Assembly (NCBI RefSeq): GCF_018861065.1
Contig: NZ_JAHKQO010000016.1
Coordinates: forward strand, 124,001 to 188,000
DNA: 64,000 nt
Reading direction: 5' to 3'
Source of the DNA: Paraglaciecola arctica
GTDB taxonomy: Bacteria; Pseudomonadota; Gammaproteobacteria; Enterobacterales; Alteromonadaceae
Below the pieces are notes generated by a model. That model had not been told where the DNA came from. It saw nothing but the letters and a program-made list of their open reading frames with translations, and searched no databases. The stretch's first letter is position 1. Each line of letters starts with the position of its first letter. A program made the translations under genes and the position numbers. This document shows, in pieces, positions 53,628-62,727 of the stretch.

Positions 53628-54220
53628 CTTAGATTCTCACCGCGATATAGCATTCCGTCATAGCTAGTCATCACGTTTTTGGGGCCAAAAAAGGAGGTTG
53701 GAATGAATTCTTCAGCGGCGCTTACAATTTTACCACTATGAAACTCAATAACCTGCGCATATACCATTGTGCCTCCATTTGATTCAGTAAAAGTACCAGC
53801 TAAAATGTAGTGTGCATTTATATTACTATTCAAATTATCGATATCTCGAGACAAGAAATATGATGCATTTTCGTCCATTGATACAAAGTTTGCAGATTTA
53901 TGTTCGAAAACTTGCGCGTTTTTTTGAACTAACTTCACTTTTATACTTTCAGACAATTGGTGACCTAGTTTCTTCAATGGATGGACTATATCTTTATAGG
54001 TTAGGGTGTCTGACCAAACAAAAGTTGTCACAAGAGTAGATTTATCTATGTAATTATACGAGTTGTTGCTAGTTAGTTTGTCGACAAGCCCAGTTACCTT
54101 AACATTGAATGAATCTGTGTTTTCTAATGTTGTGACTTGATTTTCAATTTGAGTGTCAAACGTTTGACAACCTGAAAACGTAATGCATCCACAGCAGAGT
54201 AAAATGTACGAATACTTCAC
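53624..54220 (-). CDS. FlgO-family outer-membrane lipoprotein (third of three)
   Basis: A 198-residue lipoprotein (ITFSGCQTF, Cys18). The FlgO-like order is conserved but weak: LVDKLTSN, TLVTTFVWSD, LKKLGHQLSESIKVKLVQKN, YFLSRDIDNLNSNINAHYIL and AGTFTESNGGTMVYAQVIEF. First gene of a two-gene operon with the copy at 52935. The perfect inverted repeat TTAACT-N6-AGTTAA at 54282-54299 lies about 60 bp upstream and may be a control site. Confidence 0.68.
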   Translation of the reverse strand: MKYSYILLCCGCITFSGCQTFDTQIENQVTTLENTDSFNVKVTGLVDKLTSNNSYNYIDKSTLVTTFVWSDTLTYKDIVHPLKKLGHQLSESIKVKLVQKNAQVFEHKSANFVSMDENASYFLSRDIDNLNSNINAHYILAGTFTESNGGTMVYAQVIEFHSGKIVSAAEEFIPTSFFGPKNVMTSYDGMLYRGENLR

Positions 54221-54602
54221 TAGTTTAACCTTTTATGTCTCTTTAATATTTCAAAGCATGAATAATGCCACATTTGCGAAATTAACTGCATATAGTTAAG
54301 TTAGCTATTGATTCAATGGCCTATCTTTTAATGATTGTTTTTGTGTTTTATCGGCAATTTCTTTCCAACGTTAGAATGTAGCGGTAAATAAATGCCAATT
54401 TTATAGTTGCTATTATTCTCCATGGTCTGTGCCAATTTGCTGGAGAGCCTCATCGGGAGGGGAGATTGTTTACTAACAAACTTAGAGGGCGCGATATGTA
54501 TTTTTATGAAACGAATACTAGATCATTGGTCAAATTAAAACCTAGTGAAATCTTTTAGCTACTTAAGGCGTCTTATATGTCATTACATTATTTGGAAAAA
54601 AT
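54221..54602. other. Divergent promoter region between the FlgO-like and DoxX genes
   Basis: About 380 AT-rich bases. The only clear symmetry is TTAACTGCATATAGTTAA (54282-54299), an inverted repeat with 6-bp arms. No open frame with coding character. It marks the right edge of the fimbrial/glycan island. Confidence 0.5.
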
Positions 54603-55226
54603 ATGAATTTAATTAAACCCTATACTCAGTTACAAAAGCTACTAGACAAAAGTCTAGCGTTTGAAGGCATTGCCCCTTTGTTGTTAAGGCTTTATTTAGC
54701 GCCAGTGATGTTACAAGCTGGTTGGAATAAATATCAGAGTTTCGATGCCATAGTAGACTGGTTTGGTAATGCCGATTATGGATTGGGTTTACCTTTTCCT
54801 GTGGTGATGGCATTTCTGGCTACTGCAACGGAATTACTCGGTGGTGTTTTTCTTTTGTTAGGATTCGCAACGCGCTGGATCTCTATTCCGTTGATGGTGG
54901 TTATGTTAGTTGCGGTATTTTCAGTGCACTGGCCAAATGGTTGGGCTGCGATTGCTGATGCAAGCAGTTGGATGTCTGATGGGACCATTATGCTTAACGA
55001 AGCCGTAGTTAATGCACCTGCAAAATTAGCGGCTGCGAAAGATATTTTACAAGAGCATGGTAATTATGAATGGCTCACATCTAGTGGAAAATTTGTGGTA
55101 CTTAACAACGGAATTGAATTCGCTATGACCTATTTTATCATGTTGCTTTCGTTGTTTTTTACGGGGGGGGGTAAGTACACCAGTTTTGATTATTTTTTAG
55201 CTAAAAAATATTTGGTTAATCAATAA
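54603..55226 (+). CDS. DoxX family membrane protein
   Basis: A 207-residue inner-membrane protein with four helices. The DoxX pattern is clear: LLLRLYLAPVMLQAGWNKYQ, FLATATELLGGVFLLLGFAT and LMVVMLVAVFSVHWPNGW, with a final helix at about 170-188. An insert of roughly 45 residues lies before the last helix. Family members are linked to redox/thiol stress or quinone-related functions, without a settled role. A run of nine G at 55163-55171 encodes TGGG near the C-terminus. A nitroreductase gene follows after 65 nt. Confidence 0.85.
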   Translation: MNLIKPYTQLQKLLDKSLAFEGIAPLLLRLYLAPVMLQAGWNKYQSFDAIVDWFGNADYGLGLPFPVVMAFLATATELLGGVFLLLGFATRWISIPLMVVMLVAVFSVHWPNGWAAIADASSWMSDGTIMLNEAVVNAPAKLAAAKDILQEHGNYEWLTSSGKFVVLNNGIEFAMTYFIMLLSLFFTGGGKYTSFDYFLAKKYLVNQ

Positions 55227-55291
55227 AAAACTCTGCGCGTAAACGTTTTTTTGATTAGGATAGGGCAAATTTTGGAATACAGGGTACTCTC

Positions 55292-55843
55292 ATGCAAGCG
55301 TTAGATTTATTACTTAACCGAAGTTCGCAACCTCGTTTACAATCTCCGGCTCCTGAAGGCGAAGCGCTGGAAAATATCAAGCAGGCTGCGTTGCGGGTTC
55401 CTGATCATGCATGCTTGACTCCTTGGAAATTTGTTGTTTGCCAAAAGCAAGGTTTGCAACGTTTAGGCGAAATATATGAACAAGCTGCCATTTCTGCTGA
55501 TAAAACTGAAAAAGAAATTGAGCGTGCGCCGCAATTGCCATTACGTGCCCCTATGGTGATAGTGGTGATTGCAAAATATACTGAGCACGAAAAAGTGCCT
55601 TGGGTTGAGCAAGTCGCCTCGGCTTCATGTGCAGTAATGGCTATGCAAATGGCTGCCGTTGCTCAGGGGTTTGCAGGAGTGTGGCGAACTGGCAGTTATG
55701 CCCATGATCCATTTGTAAAACAGGCATTTGATTTATCAGAGCAAGACGAAATAGTGGGTTTTTTGTATTTAGGAACAGCGGCGGTTAAGCCGTTACCTAA
55801 GCCAGAAAGAAACAGTGACGAGTTTTTTCAAAACTGGCAATAA
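55292..55843 (+). CDS. Nitroreductase family protein, YdjA-like
   Basis: A 183-residue flavin-dependent oxidoreductase of the minimal YdjA type. N-terminal SSQPRLQSPAPEGEALENIK, RVPDHACLTPWKFVV and the FMN-contacting GFAGVWRTGSYAHDP block are typical. It probably uses FMN and NAD(P)H as a dimer; the physiological substrate is unknown. Likely co-transcribed with the DoxX gene. Confidence 0.88.
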   Translation: MQALDLLLNRSSQPRLQSPAPEGEALENIKQAALRVPDHACLTPWKFVVCQKQGLQRLGEIYEQAAISADKTEKEIERAPQLPLRAPMVIVVIAKYTEHEKVPWVEQVASASCAVMAMQMAAVAQGFAGVWRTGSYAHDPFVKQAFDLSEQDEIVGFLYLGTAAVKPLPKPERNSDEFFQNWQ

Positions 55844-55936
55844 TCTGTCGGCTTACTAGCATAATATAAAGAATATAAATGATGAGCTGCTGATGGCAGT
55901 TTAGAAACCTTATCCTCATTTTCTAGCTGTTTGAAT

Positions 55937-55960
55937 AGCACAAACATTAAGGTTTGTGCT
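55937..55960. terminator. Hairpin between convergent nitroreductase and helicase genes
   Basis: AGCACAAAC (55937-55945) and GTTTGTGCT (55952-55960) form a perfect 9-pair stem with a six-base loop, midway between two convergent genes. No T-run, so efficiency as an intrinsic terminator is doubtful. Confidence 0.45.
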
Positions 55961-55991
55961 CAACATCTAGCAATAAAGCCTCACAGCAGTT

Positions 55992-57326
55992 TTATTCTTC
56001 AGAATCGTCTTCTGGTTTCAGCACAGCTCTAGGTTTACGTTTCATAGGCAAATCACCCACTTCTTTACCTACCATGGTTTTAACTCGATTAGGCGTATTA
56101 TTGGGTTTAGGTTTTTGGTTAACCTTTTTATTGGTCGCTTTTTTGCCGATGGCTGTTTTGGCTTTAATAGGTTTTAGGCCTTTAAACTTGGCTTCTAACC
56201 CTTCAATGGCACTAAACTCGATGTTTTGTTGCATAAAACTTTTGATGGCCAAAAAGCTAAACCAATCTTTTGGGCCTACTAACGATACCGCTTGGCCTTT
56301 ATTACCCGCGCGTCCTGTTCTGCCCACTCGGTGGACATATTCATCGGCCAATTTAGGTAAATCAAAATTCACCACTAGCGCTACATTGAGTAAATCTAGG
56401 CCGCGAGACGCAATGTCGGTAGTGACTAAAATATGGTGCTGACCGCGGCCGAATTCACTCATAATATTATTACGCTGACCTTGGGTGAGGTCACCGCTTA
56501 GAGCGGCTGCGTGAAATCCTTGTTCTTTAAGTAACACTGTTAGTCTTTCTGTATCTGTGCGAGTGGCCGTAAAAATTATTATTTGGCGGTAATCTTGCTG
56601 TTTAATGATATGTGCCAATAACAATTCTTTGTGGGTAACGTGATCAGCCAAATAAAATTGCTGCTGAATATCTTTATGTTCTTCACCCGCAGATCCCACA
56701 CTAATGCGTTGTGGGCTTTTTAAAAGTGTTTGGGTTAGTTCGTGTAACGCAGCGCTGTCGAGCGTGGCAGAAAACATCATAGACTGGCGTTTGCGATGGT
56801 CGGCTGCTTGATTGATAAGCCTTAATTGCGACGCGAAACCTAAATCTAACATACGATCTGCTTCGTCTAATATTAGCATCTCAAGCCCGTTCAAAAATAA
56901 TGATTTACCAGCTAAATGGTCGGCCACACGTCCTGCCGTGCCTACGATAAACTGTGGATGATGCTTGAGCGCTTTGACCTGATCATTAAAGTTCTCTCCG
57001 CCCAATACCAAGGCGGCTTTGAGGGGCTGTTTTGCAATTAACCACTTAAGTTGTAAAAACACCTGTTTAGCTAACTCTCGAGTGGGCGCCAAAATTAACA
57101 CTCTAGGATCGCGGCGGCTCAGTGGTTGTTTGGTTAATACTCTGTGCACCGCAGGTAATAAAAACGCTAGGGTTTTTCCCGAGCCAGTTTTAGACGAGGC
57201 AATTAAATCGTTGCCCAATAAACCGTAAGGGATAGCCTTACTTTGGATTTCGGTAGGAGAATCAAGCCCTTTAATTTCAAGGGCTTTTAATAAATTATGA
57301 TGTAAAGGTAGGTCGGTAAATTGCAA
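55992..57326 (-). CDS. DEAD-box RNA helicase (RhlE/SrmB-like)
   Basis: A 444-residue ATP-dependent RNA helicase. The Q motif is at PTEIQSKAIP, motif I SSKTGSGKT, Ia APTRELA, motif II LDEADRM, motif III FSATL, motif V TTDIASRGLD and motif VI HRVGRTGRAG. A basic, Lys/Pro-rich C-terminal tail (about 370-444: KKATNKKVNQKPKPNNTPNR) probably binds RNA. Related proteins act in ribosome assembly or mRNA decay. Which E. coli helicase it matches best I cannot decide by eye. Monocistronic. Confidence 0.9.
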   Translation of the reverse strand: MQFTDLPLHHNLLKALEIKGLDSPTEIQSKAIPYGLLGNDLIASSKTGSGKTLAFLLPAVHRVLTKQPLSRRDPRVLILAPTRELAKQVFLQLKWLIAKQPLKAALVLGGENFNDQVKALKHHPQFIVGTAGRVADHLAGKSLFLNGLEMLILDEADRMLDLGFASQLRLINQAADHRKRQSMMFSATLDSAALHELTQTLLKSPQRISVGSAGEEHKDIQQQFYLADHVTHKELLLAHIIKQQDYRQIIIFTATRTDTERLTVLLKEQGFHAAALSGDLTQGQRNNIMSEFGRGQHHILVTTDIASRGLDLLNVALVVNFDLPKLADEYVHRVGRTGRAGNKGQAVSLVGPKDWFSFLAIKSFMQQNIEFSAIEGLEAKFKGLKPIKAKTAIGKKATNKKVNQKPKPNNTPNRVKTMVGKEVGDLPMKRKPRAVLKPEDDSEE

Positions 57327-57393
57327 AAGACATGCTCTAAAAACTGATATTAAAGCGATTATACAAGGCTGTTGACAATTGTGTCGGTTTATT

Positions 57394-58050
57394 TCAAAAC
57401 ATCATTTCAGAAACGTTATCACCTATTACCAATTTGCCTGCAGTTTTCGACTGGATTTCCGCCACTGAAACGCCAGGTGCGCGCTCAATTAAATGAAAAG
57501 CCCCGTCTTTTACTTCAAGAACGGCTAAGTCGGTGATGATTTTGTTAATACAATTTACGCCGGTTAAGGGCAGGGTACATTGCTCTAACAGTTTTGAATT
57601 ACCATGTTTGTCGGCGTGAGTCATAGTGACAATAATGTTTTGAGCGCCAGCTACTAAATCCATGGCACCTCCCATTCCTTTGATAAGTTTACCGGGGATC
57701 ATCCACGAGGCGATATTACCACGGCAATCTACTTCAAACGCCCCAAGCACTGTTAAGTCTACATGGCCGCCGCGGATCATCGCAAAACTCTCTGCGGAAC
57801 TAAAAATAGACGCACCAGTGGCAGCGGTAACGGTTTCTTTACCAGCATTTATCATATCTGCGTCGACTTGGGCTTCAGACGGATAGGGCCCCATACCCAG
57901 TAACCCATTCTCTGATTGCAGCATTACTTCAATATCGCTAGCGACATAATTGGCAGCTAGGGTAGGTATGCCAATACCTAAATTAATATAATGACCATCA
58001 CCAAATTCTTGGGCTACGCGCATAGCTATTTGTTCTCTACTTAATGACAT
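57394..58050 (-). CDS. scoB: 3-oxoacid CoA-transferase subunit B (ScoB/AtoA type)
   Basis: A 218-residue beta subunit. The catalytic Glu of family I CoA-transferases is in QSENGLLGMGP. The N-terminal MRVAQEFGDGHYINLGIGIP and the GGHVDLTVLGAFEVD and MGGAMDLVAGA blocks are typical. With the A subunit encoded 9 nt upstream it should transfer CoA between succinyl-CoA and acetoacetate (or a similar 3-oxoacid), feeding ketone-body or fatty/amino acid breakdown. Expression is probably governed by the divergent LysR gene. Confidence 0.93.
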   Translation of the reverse strand: MSLSREQIAMRVAQEFGDGHYINLGIGIPTLAANYVASDIEVMLQSENGLLGMGPYPSEAQVDADMINAGKETVTAATGASIFSSAESFAMIRGGHVDLTVLGAFEVDCRGNIASWMIPGKLIKGMGGAMDLVAGAQNIIVTMTHADKHGNSKLLEQCTLPLTGVNCINKIITDLAVLEVKDGAFHLIERAPGVSVAEIQSKTAGKLVIGDNVSEMMF

Positions 58051-58059
58051 AATAATGAC

Positions 58060-58773
58060 CTATTGGTTGCTGCTGGCTGATGAAAGGATTTTACGCTCTA
58101 TACGTTTTTCAAACTGGCCTACAATAATTCTGTCAACGTATATACCGGGCGTGTGAATTTCACTAGGAGAGAGTTCTCCTGGCTCGACAATCTCTTCTAC
58201 TTCTAAAACGGTGATTTTGCCTGCTGTTGCCGCCATGGGATTAAAATTCTGAGCGGTATGGCGATAAATACAATTTCCATAACGGTCAGCTTTGTACGCT
58301 TTCACAATGGCGAAATCACCCGTTATTGATTCTTCTAATATATAATCTCGGCCATTAAATTTTCTGGCTTCTTTTCCTTCACCAACGGGTGTACCAAAAC
58401 CTGTTGCTGTATAAAAGGCTGGGATCCCAGCACCGCCAGCACGCATCTTTTCAGCTAAGGTACCTTGGGGCGTAAGCTCAACTTCAAGTTCTCCATTGAG
58501 CAGCTGTTGCTCAAATAAAGCATTTTCTCCTACATAAGATGACACCATCTTGCTGATTTGTTTGTCCTCTAACAACAAACCTAAACCAAAACCGTCAACC
58601 CCACAGTTGTTTGACACAACGGTGAGTCCCTTGGTGCTCATTTTTTTGATTTGGGCAATTAACCCTTCAGGAATACCGCAAAGGCCAAATCCGCCTGCAA
58701 TGACTGTCATGTCGTCTTGTAAGCCGGCCATTGCCGCTTCGTAACTTTCTACAACCTTGTTAAAACCTGCCAT
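58060..58773 (-). CDS. scoA: 3-oxoacid CoA-transferase subunit A (ScoA/AtoD type)
   Basis: A 237-residue alpha subunit. The CoA-transferase 1 signature is [17 protein letters not shown] near the N-terminus. Further blocks are [34 protein letters not shown] and [10 protein letters not shown]. It is first in the scoAB operon, which is divergent from a LysR gene across 170 nt holding a long perfect palindrome. The succinyl- versus acetyl-CoA donor preference cannot be fixed from sequence alone. Confidence 0.93.
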   Translation of the reverse strand: MAGFNKVVESYEAAMAGLQDDMTVIAGGFGLCGIPEGLIAQIKKMSTKGLTVVSNNCGVDGFGLGLLLEDKQISKMVSSYVGENALFEQQLLNGELEVELTPQGTLAEKMRAGGAGIPAFYTATGFGTPVGEGKEARKFNGRDYILEESITGDFAIVKAYKADRYGNCIYRHTAQNFNPMAATAGKITVLEVEEIVEPGELSPSEIHTPGIYVDRIIVGQFEKRIERKILSSASSNQ

Positions 58774-58897
58774 GATTTACTCTCAAGTTAAGTGACTAAG
58801 GAGTGTTATTTACGCATCAAACTAGTACATGCAAATAAACAACAATGCTTAGAGTGTAAAAGATATGTTTAAATAGTAAAATTAAATTAATGTCTGT

Positions 58898-58920
58898 ATT
58901 AATAAATTAAATTTATTAAT
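58898..58920. promoter_or_regulatory. 23-bp perfect palindrome in the scoAB/LysR divergent promoter
   Basis: Arms ATTAATAAATT and AATTTATTAAT around a single central A. It ends 23 nt before the LysR ATG. Symmetry, AT-richness and location between divergent genes are what is expected of a LysR-type operator, and its overlap with the regulator's own leader suggests autoregulation. Confidence 0.55.
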
Positions 58921-58943
58921 TTTTATTGTGAACGAGTGATTCT

Positions 58944-59843
58944 ATGTATAACGTATCTTTTCGCCAACTCCAGGTTTTTGTGTGTATCGCGCGATCGCAC
59001 ACCTTTGCTCAGGCAGCTGAAAAAATGTGTCTGTCGCAACCGGCATTATCTTCGGCAATTAAAAAAATGGAATCTCAATTGGGCGGAATGTTATTTTCAC
59101 GTACCACCAGGAAAGTTGAATTGACGCCAGAAGGACGGCAGTTTTTGCCAGTGGCAGAGCGCCTCATTGATGATTGGCAAGAAGCGTTTTCAGACTTACA
59201 TAACTTATTTTCGCTAGGTCGTGGAAAATTATCAATTGCCGCTATGCCCTCGTTTGCTGCAGGGTTGTTGCCGGGTATTTTGCAACAATTTAAAACGGAG
59301 TTTCCTAATATCAAATTGTCTGTTGCAGATGTAGTCATGGAATCGGTGATCAAAGATGTACAGGCTGGTAGAGCTGAAATAGGCTTTTCATTTGAACATG
59401 AAAAAATGGATGGTTTGCAGTTTCATCCTATCCTTACTGATAATTTTATTGCGGTACTGCCGATCAATCATCCTTTATGTGAAAACGAAAGTTTGTCATG
59501 GTCGCAGATTTCATCTTACCCGTTTGTGGCGATGAACAAAGGGTCAGCAATTCGTCGATGGATTGATTCATTCATGGTTATCAATGGTTTGTCACTGAAT
59601 ATAGTGGTAGAGGCAAGTCAGCTCGCTACTCTTGGGCAATTTGTAAAACATGACTTAGGTGTATCAGTTGTACCTGCTTTATGCCAAGAGCAAATGTTGA
59701 GTAAAGATTTGCTTTGCTTGAAAATCCATCAAAGTGGTTTGTGTAAAAGAGTAGGGATCATTCGTCAAAAAAGTGGAAATTTGTCTTCTGTTGCGTCTTC
59801 TTTTTGGCATTGGACAGTGAATAATATTTCTTATTCGAAGTAA
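58944..59843 (+). CDS. LysR family regulator divergent from scoAB
   Basis: A 299-residue LysR-type protein. The helix-turn-helix is at 1-60 (VCIARSHTFAQAAEKMCLSQ, then PALSSAIKKMESQL) and the effector domain follows (GRGKLSIAAMPSFAAGLLPG). Divergent from scoAB, so the probable targets are scoAB and itself, with a 3-oxoacid or its CoA ester as possible effector. That effector is only a guess from context. Confidence 0.9.
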   Translation: MYNVSFRQLQVFVCIARSHTFAQAAEKMCLSQPALSSAIKKMESQLGGMLFSRTTRKVELTPEGRQFLPVAERLIDDWQEAFSDLHNLFSLGRGKLSIAAMPSFAAGLLPGILQQFKTEFPNIKLSVADVVMESVIKDVQAGRAEIGFSFEHEKMDGLQFHPILTDNFIAVLPINHPLCENESLSWSQISSYPFVAMNKGSAIRRWIDSFMVINGLSLNIVVEASQLATLGQFVKHDLGVSVVPALCQEQMLSKDLLCLKIHQSGLCKRVGIIRQKSGNLSSVASSFWHWTVNNISYSK

Positions 59844-59880
59844 TATTGAATAGTGTTTACAACGCAAATTTATGTCTAAA

Positions 59881-60648
59881 TCACCATTTTTTCTTTTCTG
59901 CAAAAAGTTCGTCGAGTTCGTTTCTTTCCGATTCTTCTTTTTTCGCTACATCACGGCTGTTTACTGATTTTAAGCTATTTTCAATATTTTCTAGTTGTTC
60001 CTCTAGTTGTGCCTGCCTTGTAATAATAAATTCGTCTGGGTTCGGCTGAGATGCGAGAGCACCTATGGCTTTTTCTAAACATTGCCTAGCAGATCCCAAT
60101 TGATTATTTTTTAAAGCGGACTCTCCTCGACGTATTAAGGTGTCAACGTTTGCGCGTAGTTGTAATCTCTCAAGTAGTTTGTCTTCTGCTAAGAAGACGC
60201 GACTTTCTATTTTGCCTTTTTTGAATTCTGCACGTAATAACGCTCGCATGGTTTTAATGCCGCGAATAAACTGGATAACTTGCTTATCGCTTTGGGGCAA
60301 CTGAAAACTTTCTTCACTTGGAGGCGGCTTATTGACTTCAATGGCTTTTAAGCTGCTTTCTGCAGTTTTTATCCTATCGTCTGAACCCGTTGTGTTGTCA
60401 CCAACTTGTTTAGCCGCTTTCATTGCAGCTAATATTCTTCTTTGCAGAATAAATATCAATCTTTGAGATATAGGGATTTGCTCTGCAGCCAATAGCGCCG
60501 TTTCAGTGTTCTCGATAATATTTTTTAGTTTGGATAATTCTGCCCTACGATCATTTTCAATTTTATTTTTGTGTTGTTGGATCGCGTTGACAATAATGCC
60601 TACTAACACTAACGAAACAATCAATATTATTATTATTGTAAATACCAT
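59881..60648 (-). CDS. Membrane-anchored coiled-coil protein of unknown function
   Basis: A 255-residue protein. One N-terminal membrane helix (FTIIIILIVSLVLVGIIVNA, about 3-22) is followed by a largely helical, charged cytoplasmic region: a first coiled coil at about 28-80, a Pro-containing linker, a second helical region at about 125-205 (including a TPR-like NNQLGSARQCLEKAIGAL) and a C-terminal Glu/Lys-rich coil. I do not recognise a named family. It follows the soluble histidine kinase gene by 58 nt on the same strand, so it may act with it. Confidence 0.6.
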   Translation of the reverse strand: MVFTIIIILIVSLVLVGIIVNAIQQHKNKIENDRRAELSKLKNIIENTETALLAAEQIPISQRLIFILQRRILAAMKAAKQVGDNTTGSDDRIKTAESSLKAIEVNKPPPSEESFQLPQSDKQVIQFIRGIKTMRALLRAEFKKGKIESRVFLAEDKLLERLQLRANVDTLIRRGESALKNNQLGSARQCLEKAIGALASQPNPDEFIITRQAQLEEQLENIENSLKSVNSRDVAKKEESERNELDELFAEKKKW

Positions 60649-60706
60649 AACTCTATAACTTTCCCACTTTGCGCTTCAACTCTCTTAGTTATTTCAAGGG
60701 GTAAAA

Positions 60707-61396
60707 CTAAGGTAACGTCAGGATAAAAACGCTACCACCTAATTTACCACCATTTTTTAGTGATATTGTGCCTTTGTCCTCTGCTTTGGTATGTGCTTGA
60801 GCAATTAATCTCGCAAAAAACAACCCCAATCCTGTTCTACCTTGACCAATATCGCAGTGTTGCATATTGATACTATGTGCATCTAACATGCTCTGTGGGT
60901 AACCTGGGCCGTCATCTTCGACCTTAAATACTAATTTTTCGTTTTCTGAATAAACACTCAACAGTATCTTTTTTTGGCTGTAACGCATTGCATTGATTAA
61001 AACGTCATTTAACAAAATACCAATTAGATCTGAATCTAGATACCATACTAAATCGGCTGATTGCTCAACTTCTAAAATCATATTTTTATGGCTTAGGTAA
61101 CTCTCATTAGTGGCTAACAAATCCTCGATGACATCTTCTATGTGATGTTCGTCAATATTGAGCGGTAAACTGTTCAATCCAGCTCGATATAACGAAAGCA
61201 ATTGTACCAGTCCGATATTGAGCCTTGAGGCTTCATAATGTGCCGACGCTAAATGCTCTTTGGATTGAGGATCGGAATCACTTACTGTGTGCCCCAAATT
61301 TTCAATTGATTGCATTAACAGACACAAAGAGTTTTTCATATCATGTACAGCAGATCCTAATACAGTGGAAAAATCAATTAGTTCATCTTTGGGCAT
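60707..61396 (-). CDS. Soluble histidine kinase-like ATPase
   Basis: A 229-residue cytoplasmic protein without membrane helices. The H-box is at the very N-terminus (SAVHDMKNSLCLL, His18), so there is no sensor domain. The HATPase follows: N-box NDVLINAMRYS, D-box EDDGPGYP and G-box GRTGLGLFFA. A kinase this short probably receives its signal from a partner protein, perhaps the membrane coiled-coil protein encoded downstream. No response regulator gene is adjacent. Confidence 0.82.
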   Translation of the reverse strand: MPKDELIDFSTVLGSAVHDMKNSLCLLMQSIENLGHTVSDSDPQSKEHLASAHYEASRLNIGLVQLLSLYRAGLNSLPLNIDEHHIEDVIEDLLATNESYLSHKNMILEVEQSADLVWYLDSDLIGILLNDVLINAMRYSQKKILLSVYSENEKLVFKVEDDGPGYPQSMLDAHSINMQHCDIGQGRTGLGLFFARLIAQAHTKAEDKGTISLKNGGKLGGSVFILTLP

Positions 61397-61644
61397 AGAG
61401 TATTCCCATTGGGTAAATTAACGGAAAAAACATAGGGTTGAACATGAAATAAGTCTGTTCGATAGTGGCATCTTATCAGACCTTTTTCGTAATTTGATAT
61501 TTGATTTGTCCACTGGTTTAGCTTTTTGGCGTTTTGGTTTTTATATAACTAGAACATTTTTTTAAAAAAAAATGGAATTCACCTTGTTAAAGTTATATAA
61601 CGTTTTAATATATAAAAACTCCCAAGGTTAACAAGCAAGGCTAA

Positions 61645-62622
<978 letters not shown>

Positions 62623-62650
62623 AAATACGGTTAAGTTATCTAACATTTAA

Positions 62651-62686
62651 AAAAACGGCGTCAATATTACAACTGATGCCGTTTTT
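62651..62686. terminator. Bidirectional terminator between cysB and sdaA
   Basis: AAAAACGGCGTCA pairs with TGATGCCGTTTTT (one G-T pair), giving 13 pairs with a ten-base loop and T-runs on both strands. It lies between convergent genes. Confidence 0.88.
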
Positions 62687-62727
62687 AGTTTAAGTCGTGG
62701 TTGTTCGCACGGATGGCGCTATTTTTC

